From: Jaenimonas drosophilae
Taxonomy: Eukaryota > Euglenozoa > Kinetoplastea > Trypanosomatida > Trypanosomatidae
Length of the DNA: 64,000 bases
Assembly: GCA_030849065.1 (NCBI GenBank)
Contig: JASAON010001580.1
Location: 1-64,000, forward strand
Direction of reading: 5' to 3'
Each line of letters opens with the position of its first letter. Positions within the stretch are counted from its first letter, which is position 1. Shown here piece after piece: positions 37,512-46,500 of the stretch. The position numbers and the translations under genes were made by a program. The notes under the pieces were generated by a model that saw only the letters and a list, made by a program, of their open reading frames with translations, did no database searches and was not told the origin of the DNA.

Positions 37512-40500
37512 ATGCAACGAACTTCCCATGGCGCCGTGAACTCCGAGAGTTCACATCAGGTCTCAGGCGCACAAACAGCCGGACTTCAGCCCATTCATGC
37601 GCAGTTGAACACTAAGTGTGAGGAGCTGACCCTTCTTCAAGCAGGAGTGAGCCGAGGAACCAACACCAAGGATGTAGCCGCCCACATCTTGGACATTACG
37701 CGGCTCCTGGAAAGTACGTCAGAAGTTAATGGATCCATTCCTATTGCTCATCTTCTAGGTCATCGTGTGGTGTGCAATGTTCTGCACCTTGTCCTGAACC
37801 GCATCGTGGAGCCAGCACTCAAACACTACTGTAGTAAAGGAGCTGCTGCTGCCGCCCGTCGAGGCGCCGGCAACAGCGATGATGCAAAGGCCCGTAACTT
37901 GAGATCGGAAGTTATTCGCCCATTCCGTCTGTTGGTGGATGCAGTGCACTACAACCTCATCGATGAGCCGCGAACGACTCAGCGTCACGTTGGAAGGGAG
38001 CCTCCAGGTGCCCAGCCCCAGCCGGTGCCCACCAGCCACACCTCTTCAGGTGCTCGCAATGGGTATCGCAAGCAAGATGCAGCAATGGGAAACGGCCACC
38101 CCAGCGGAGTCGGTGCCCCACTGTCGGAGAGCACATCGCATGCTCCCAGAATGGCACCTCTGACGTGGAAGCAGTGCGCGCCGTTGAATATATTCTTAAG
38201 CCACATCCTGGAGGTGATTTCCTCTGATACACTCGTCCGTGTCGTGGGGGCTGAGTACGCTTCCCTGATGGAGTATCTGTTAACCTACGACGCCTACAGC
38301 CGTCAGCTCACTCCAAAATTCGCCACAGACTTGTGTGTTCGTGCCATTGCCCTAATGGAGCGCGTTGGTTATGAGCACACACCAGAGAGCGAGTTGGAGG
38401 AGCGCTTGCCTGTTGATGAAGGTGTTGTATACGCCAATCTTCTTGCACAACTCTTCTGTTCCCCGTCAGCCTCCTCGTGGTTTCGCATCTCCGACCTCTC
38501 TGGCCATGGAAATGAACGAGTAGTGGCTCCCCATGCCCGTCGTCCGGTGGGTTCAATGCCTGAGGCCCATGTGGTCGTCACGAGAGTGGTGCGGCTTCTC
38601 TTAGCCCGTCATGCTGCACCATCAACCTCGTTGAAGCTGGAGGCGAGAACGCTCCGAGCACTTCGACATATGATGCGCGCATTGCACGAAGACCATCTGG
38701 AGGCCTCTCGGGAAGCGCCGCTGGAACTGGTGAAGGTCTTGTGTGATCTGTTCGTACAGCCAGTTGCCCGCCGTCGTGAATCGTGGCAGCTTGAGGTGCT
38801 TGAGTTTGTAGTACTGCAGCTTTCCCTGTCCCTCTCACAGCTCCTTGGTGATTCTGTCCTGCGGGATCTGGAGGAGCTGGCACTACAGCGGGTTCCGTCT
38901 TCGCTGAGTGTTGGTCGTGCTTCAAGGGTCTCGGCGGTCTCACCGCGCTATCACGCCCTTATCCACGACACAATCCTTCCCATGGCACTTCACCTCCTCT
39001 GCCAGCAGCCGCAGATGAAGTATGAGTACAGCTTCGTGTCACGACGTGAACTCTTCTTCTGCCCTTGTCCTGCACTGGATGTGGTGTTCCACTTTGGTGC
39101 AGTCGTCGTGTATGCAGCAAGCGTTCTTCACAGCCAGCACCCTCCTCCAGATGAACCACTCGCAAGTGACTTGGTGGAGGAGGAAGCTCATGGTGAACGC
39201 CGGAAGAGAAGTCGGGGAGCGGAAGCTACAGAGCTCGCAGCCCAGCGGACAGCTGCCACGGATCACCGAAGCCCAGCAGAACGTTTCACTGCCGCCCTGA
39301 TGGCTGTGTCCTTCCTTCACGTGGATACCGACTCGGTGGCGGGCGATGGCGGTGCCGATGTGGATCCCCCGTCCCCCCAACGCCCACGCGTAGATGCCAC
39401 CGAGTCGGTTGTGATACCACGTGGAGAGGTCCAAGATGGACTTCTGTACTTGCTGCAAACCTTGGCATTGCCATGCACATCGTTGCACTTCACATCTCAC
39501 CAGTGCGATGCTCTCGTTACTGACTGTATCCTTCCCCTGCACGACCACTATGGGTCAGCCATGACTTCGTTACTCGTCTCAGTTCTTTGTGCTCTTGCAC
39601 CGCGATGCTCTCCAAAGATTCGCCATCGTGTCCTTTCCTGGGCCATTATGCGACATGTTCCTTCAGGCGGAAGCACTCAGGTGGAACACGGGGCGGAGCC
39701 TCGCGAGGAGGTGTACCGCCTGCTCTCGGTTTTGTTGCAATCAGAAATTCTGAAAGATGGAACAGAGGCTGTCGTAGATGCCGCTTCGGCATCGAGTACA
39801 TCCGTCGTGACGGCACTTCGGCATCTTGCCACTTCCAGTCACTTCACTCAAGTCAGCATCATGGCCGACAGCATCACGCGTGCACAAGCTGCGCGTGTTC
39901 GTAACGCTGAGATTCGACTGGCCACGTCGGCTGCCTCGCCTGGGTCTCTGCTGGATGCCGCCCGTGGAGGTGCGTTGCACCTACCTCGACCAGAAGTTGG
40001 CAGCAGTTCTCTCACATCATGTACGTCCATGTCACCGCCCTTGTTGCTGGAAATGCTGCATACTCTGACCAGCTACGAATGCCATGCGCTCGTGCGTCGT
40101 GATGAGGTAGCCATCGAGCCGTCTCTGCAGCTCGAGACCTCGGCCTGGACTGGGCTTCCCTTTGTCTGTGCCTCGCTGAGCTACGCTACCATATTCTTTG
40201 ATAACCGTGGCAACAAATCGTCATGGGGGCTGTGGGAGAAAGTACTGCACCAGGTGGAGAACTATGTGGTGGCATGTGCACTTCACGCTAACCTCAATCA
40301 AGACATGCCGGTCAGTCCAGGAGCTGCTGGAAGCATCACCAACGCATTCACTGCTCAGGGGAGAGGTCTCACAGCAGGCTTCATTGCCCGTCAGCGCGAG
40401 GAGATTCGTACTCTCCGCCGCACACCCCTCACCCAGGTACCAGCGATCCTCACTGAAGCCACAGCGGGACAGTGGCTGTTGCTGAGTCAGCCACCGTCCA

Positions 40501-43500
40501 CAGAGGACAACAAGGTTGGCTCTGAGGCTGCCGTGTTTCCTCGGCATGTTGTCTCGGAAACTTTTCTCGAAGTTCTCGCGGGAAGTGTACGTCAGGCCAT
40601 CACGGTGCTCGCCAACCGCGCCGCAATGGCGCCGAAGGAGGCAATGCTCTTCGTACCGTCAGCGACTGCAGCAGATGCTTCTCGTGACGGCTACGGTAGA
40701 AACTCGTCCGCAGTGGATGAAGGCGCGCTCGAACAACTACACCTGTGCCTTGGCGTGCAATGTGTGCAGCTGCTGCACTTCCTACTACGGCTTCGACGTC
40801 GACGACTGTGGTTGGTACCGGAGGAAGTATGCTCCAGGGGAGACTCTGTACTAACTACTGAAGCCGGTGGAGGTTCCTACAACGACGCGGAGGTGCTTCA
40901 GTCGGCAACCGACTTTGTAAAGGCACCTGCCGATGTTATGCGAGTGCTCTCTCCTCATGGTGTTATGCACTACGCGGTACTGTGGATCTGCCGCTTCCTG
41001 GCAGAACGACTGCTGCGAGGGCCCCTCATGCTCTGGCTTCCGCTTCTTCAGGCGCTCCACCCACTCATGGCAGATGTTGGCCATGAGTTGTTGACCCCAT
41101 CCGTTGCATGTGCAGAATCACGGCAGGTAATCATGAATATGGTGGGTGTTCTTGTTAGAAGGCTGCTACCAGACGGCATTCAGAAGCTCCAACGGTCGGG
41201 CGCGACACCATTGTTCTTTTCCGCCGAAAGCTCCTCACGTGCGGTGAAGACGGTGTGTGTGTGTGCCGATCTGCTTCGAATCATCCTCGCAACCGCACAC
41301 AAGACCAAGGTGCTTCTAAGCTCTGCGGATCCGCTTCTGGAGTCGGGCACGGTACGAGAGGTTTTGGTCACTACATTTCAGGCGGAGGGGCTTCTCGGTG
41401 AGACTACGAGCTTCTCCGGAGGAGGCCCGGCAACGCTGCGTGCGGATGAGGGAGAGAAAGCAGACGCACGTCTCCTCAGTGCGGAAGATGCCGTCAATGT
41501 GCCCACAACCACCCCTCCATTTTTGCTCCCTGCTGTCTATGCCATTGGCCGACTGCTGTGGATGCTACACACTGACTACGGCGAGCAAGGAGCACGGCTT
41601 GCAGTCCTGCACCTCACGCACACTCTGTACTTTCGCTTCCGGTATAACATGATGGAGAGCATATTTGCCCTGTTGGAGCATGCGGCAAGGGCGTGCGCGG
41701 ATTACACCAGTACAAACTCGGGCCTAGACTTCGTCTATGAAGGACGGCTTCTGGAGTGGCTCGTGGATACCACGGCGCCACAGGATGAAGTGCACCAGAG
41801 AGGATCCCCACATGGTCCCGCCCTCACCACTTCGTTGCAGTGTGCCATGCTGAGCTCCATCTTCTGGACAACCCCACTGTGCTCCCCACGCGTAGCAGAG
41901 AAGCTTGGAAAGTACTCGTTTACGCTACTCTCTGCGGGAACACCCTACGAAGTCCGCCGGCACACCGCCTCACAGGTCCACGTCCTCTTCGATCGCTTCT
42001 CCAACCGCACGGAGAGCGTTCTCAGGGAGTTGCTTCTTCGTGCACGTGAAGGAATGATGTCGACGAGTGAGTCCTTGTGTAGTACCAGTCTGCTTGCTCT
42101 ATCAGAGGCTGCCCGTGCCGCACCATGGCTTGAGTCACGGGTTATTTTCAGCAGCGCCATTGAGAGCTGGGCAACACGAGAGTTTCAGCTCCGACCCCAG
42201 CTGCTGCAATTTCTGAACCGCATCGCTACCTTTTCTGTGGATGCCCTGCACTACCGGAATACGCGTCTGGAACAGGATGACCAAAGAACATGTGTTGCAC
42301 CCTACGCCCGATTGTGTCGAGTTCATTTGCGATCACTTCTCTTCCAGTGGCTGTGGGAGTGCGGGCACGATGTGGATGCTTTTCCCGCCGAGTGCGTTGG
42401 GTACCATAGTGTGGATGAGCTGCTCCGGCATCATCTCGACATCGTTCTTCCCCTGGCAATGCTTGTTTGTGGGCGGTCTGCGCATAGCTCCCCGGGAGGG
42501 CCTGGCCGGGCGGCATCCCGCGACGACGAAACGGATGCCATGCTTCTGTATCAGCCAGATCCGCTGCTGCATCGCGTTCTTCGCCATGCTGCCAAAGCAG
42601 TTGAAGGTTCAGCGGGTTGGTCAGACGATGGAGCTCCCATGATTCCTCTTTTGGCGTACTTTCCCACCATCACCGCACAACTATCTGTATTGGCCCACGC
42701 CGGGACACACAATCAGCCCTCAGAAACCCACCGGCGTCCACGGTCGACAACGACACGAACGGCTGATGAGGAACTACTTTACGGAGGGCCACCCACTCAC
42801 CAGCGTCGTCCAGTGAACACCACCTCCGTGGCATCAGCGGAACTTCAAGACGCTGCCACTGCTGCGTTGCATTGGATGCACCAACTTATGAACTACCGCG
42901 TAGAGCGAACACACATCTGCGTGGCTCTCCACCACATGGCGTACTCCGCCCACCCAGGCTTTCTTCACGACGCCGTAGAGGCACATGTGGATCGACTGGA
43001 GAAGGCGGCAGGTAGTGGCGTGCGCTTCGTCAACGTCTTGCTGCTCACTCTTGCGGACCGCATCCTTGTCCACATGGTTGAGCTACTTGGAGATGCGCTT
43101 CCCTTCGCCCCCACAGAAGAGGTCCTTCAACGGGTGATGCAGCAGCAACTAGCCGATCCAGCCATGACAGCGGCAGAAAGCCTAGGAATCCTCACCACAC
43201 GTCCTGCTGTCGCAGCCAACAACGGACTTGATTGTTTGTTTCTCCTTCACGATGGTCACATGGCCTACACACTTTTTCAGTGGCTCTACGCACGCCTTGT
43301 GGAGCAGCCCAGCAGCGATGACGAGCTTTCTTCTCTTTACGTGAATGGGGCGGAGAGTGCATGCTGTCTGTCGACATCACTCGCGGAGCGTCGGTATGCT
43401 AGTCGTCGGCGTCAGGCCCGCTACTTGGGACTACTGCTAAGCATGTGCAAGACATGGATGTCGAGAGAGGTTCTCCGCCAACCACACGTCCTCCGCACCA

Positions 43501-46500
43501 TCGTTGGTGTCGCTACGCATCTCATCCGCATATGCCCAGAGCATCAACGTACAGTAGGTGATATCCTCCTGCACGTGTGGGGAAGCGTGTCAGGTGGAGT
43601 CGATGCCGCATCCTCGCCCCTGGATCAGCATCTTGCTCGCCAACAACGCATTTGGCCAAATGATATCCTCCTCGCCTCCTCCCTACTCGCCCAGGTGGAG
43701 GAGTCTCCCGTTCTGGCCTCTACCTGGACGGCACTCTGCCGCTGTGACCCTCTGCTCGCTCAGCGCGACTGGCAGCTCCTCAGCACCCAATACAGCATCC
43801 ACCAAAGTATTCAGCGAGAGACAGAGGATGATGAAGTCGTTATTGTGGAGGACGACGCCCAACTGGAGACGGAAGTCAACGCCACCAGTATGCTCTATAC
43901 GTCGCCATCTTCTCTCGCCACGCAAAAGCACGCACGAGCGTTGCTCCCACTTCTTCAGCACCTACGCTTTATGGGCGGGAGTACCAGCGCACGCTGCTTC
44001 GACACCCTAGCCCGCACCATTGACGAGGCACATCACGGTCTCTCTCAGATGATTGGCCGTGGGGCTGCTCTGAAGGGCCGTGGTAGCGGAGCTGCATATG
44101 CGCCACAGCGTAGCCCAGAAGACCCCCGCAATAGTGAGCAACGTTTGTGTGTCATCTTCCACGACAGTTGTTGCCAGGCTGTGGTGGACTTACTCAGGAT
44201 GTTGCTGCGGGTGCGGCATGACGGAGTGGAGGACCAGGACCCGATGGAAGCCCGTCACTTTGCGTCGAGCTCACTGCCACTCCAGCAGGCGGGTATGCGC
44301 TTGCTTCGCAGTATATCGTGGTGCTTTGTGGAGTCTGGTGAAGTAGTCGCACTCGAGACCTTTGTACGGGGCCAGTTGATTGACGTGGGAGGCGATGCTG
44401 CGATGGTGATGGATGCTGTGGAGGATGATCGCGCCACCATCTCTAGCCTACACCCGGTGGACCTATCGATCGGGCATTTGTTTGGAAAACTGCTTTCACG
44501 ACTGTATGCCAGTGCCTTCGACTCCGACTCTGCTCTTGCTTCACAAGCCTCCCATGCTTTGGAGCTGTGGCTGCAACAAGACGCCAGGCCAGCACTTCCT
44601 GAGGACTCTTCAGCGACGCGCAAATCGTCGCAGTCCATGGCGGCATGGCCAGTGGACCAATCGATACTCCATCTCGCCCGTTTCTGCTGCAGACTACAGC
44701 TGGTGAAGGAATCGGCCACACAGGCCGCCACCTCCGCCCTCGATCTTTCGAGCAGCAACGCAACCATCGATGGCGATGTCATCGACTCCGGCAGTCTTAT
44801 GTCCATGGTGGCTCTTGCAGTCGCTGCGATGGAGTCCGCACGATGGCGGCCCTTCCAGCGCTTTGGTCTGCCTCACGGTCCTTCGGCACCTCCATCATCC
44901 ACGTTCAGCCTTCTGGATGAACGTGTGTGGCATGAACTCTCCACCCACCACAACGAACGGGGTTTCCTGACTTTGTTTGTCATTGGCGCCATGAACAGTT
45001 ACGGCATCCCTCAGCGCTACCACATCGCTGCCATAATGCTCCCCTTGTTGGAGCAGGAGAGTCCTCTTCATTGGTCTAGCCGTCGCCACCACAATCGAAG
45101 CACAGGAGGAGCGGCCGAGACCACCCACTGGGGTGAGCTGTGGTTTCCCATTGTGCTGCTTCACATCTTTATGCTTCCCAAGGAGAGCGACAAGGCACGA
45201 GATGTGCGGTCCCGCTGGAGCAGTCTCTTGGACGAGCATCTGGTGCAGCATGCAAGGGAGTACCCCCTCGCCGCACGGCTGCTACTACACACTCTGGAAA
45301 CCTGCCGACGCGCGCTACAGGCCAACACCCGTCTTCGAGGACTCAAGGCCTTTCAACCCTCCAAGTTCGTCGCAAGCAATGCACCTCCTGCGATGAGCTC
45401 CCTCATTGGTCAGGTCCCTACTCTTACCGACATGAAGCAGGCCTATTGGCTGAGCGACATCGGAGCACAGCATCTAGCGGAGGCAGCACTACAGCTTGGG
45501 GAAGTCCACCTCGCACAGTGCTATGCAGAACTGAGCGGGGAATCGCTGCTCGGGCCTGCTGCTGGCATCCCCAATGAGCAGAGTGTCGCGCAGCTCTTCG
45601 AAGGAGCGGGGGAGGCCCACTCCGTCTTGTTCCCATCCGCCCCACCCAACTCAAGTTGCGCAAGCACCACCAGCCGCCGTTTCCGAGAACTCGCACAACA
45701 TCATGAGATTCGTCAGAAACTCCTCGCTTTCCATGAACAGCTGCAGTCGGTCCTACGCCGATGTCTCTCCTACTCAGGGGAGCCAAGTACATTTGGAGAG
45801 CAAGGTGATGGAGCCCGTAGGGACTGCAGCTCCAGCGAAACCTCTCTCAACAACTCCTGGGCCTACGCACTTGTGCGAGCTGAGCAAACGTCCGACTGCC
45901 AGAGGAAGTTGGCCCACGGCATGGATATGCGTGATGCTTTTGCAGAATACAACGAAGCGCTTGTGGGGAAGGCGCGTCTCCTGATGAGTGGTGGAATGGA
46001 GCAGACTGCGGCCGAAATGCTCGTAGGGAGCTCACTAAATGGCCAATCTCTCTCTGCCGAAGCGCGTGCATGTTTGGCGGAGGCAAGTTGGCGGTGTAGC
46101 ACCTGGGACTGTCCCTTAGACGATCCAATCTGTGATGCCCAAGTTGGAGAAGCCCAACACATGGCGTTGCGCGTTCAGCAGATGCTGCAACCACATCCCA
46201 CCATCGCCAATGCTGCGAGCGACACACCTCGATGGACGGGAGCCACAGCATCAGCACGTTCGAATAAGGTTCTGGGCTCCACGAGCGAGGCACTACTCTC
46301 TGCCTTCCTCTCAGTGCAGCAGGGTTTGTTCGGTCAGACCCGTCTGTATGTATCTGCTGGTGAAGCAGCTCTCCTCCTGGGCCTGCGACCAACCAACTGG
46401 TTACAAGCAGTGTGCTGGGCGGAGACACTTCATGAGGTAGGCCAGTGCTCCGAGGCCTTACAAGAGGGAAGAGCAAGGTCGCAACTGCCGTCCTGGCGTT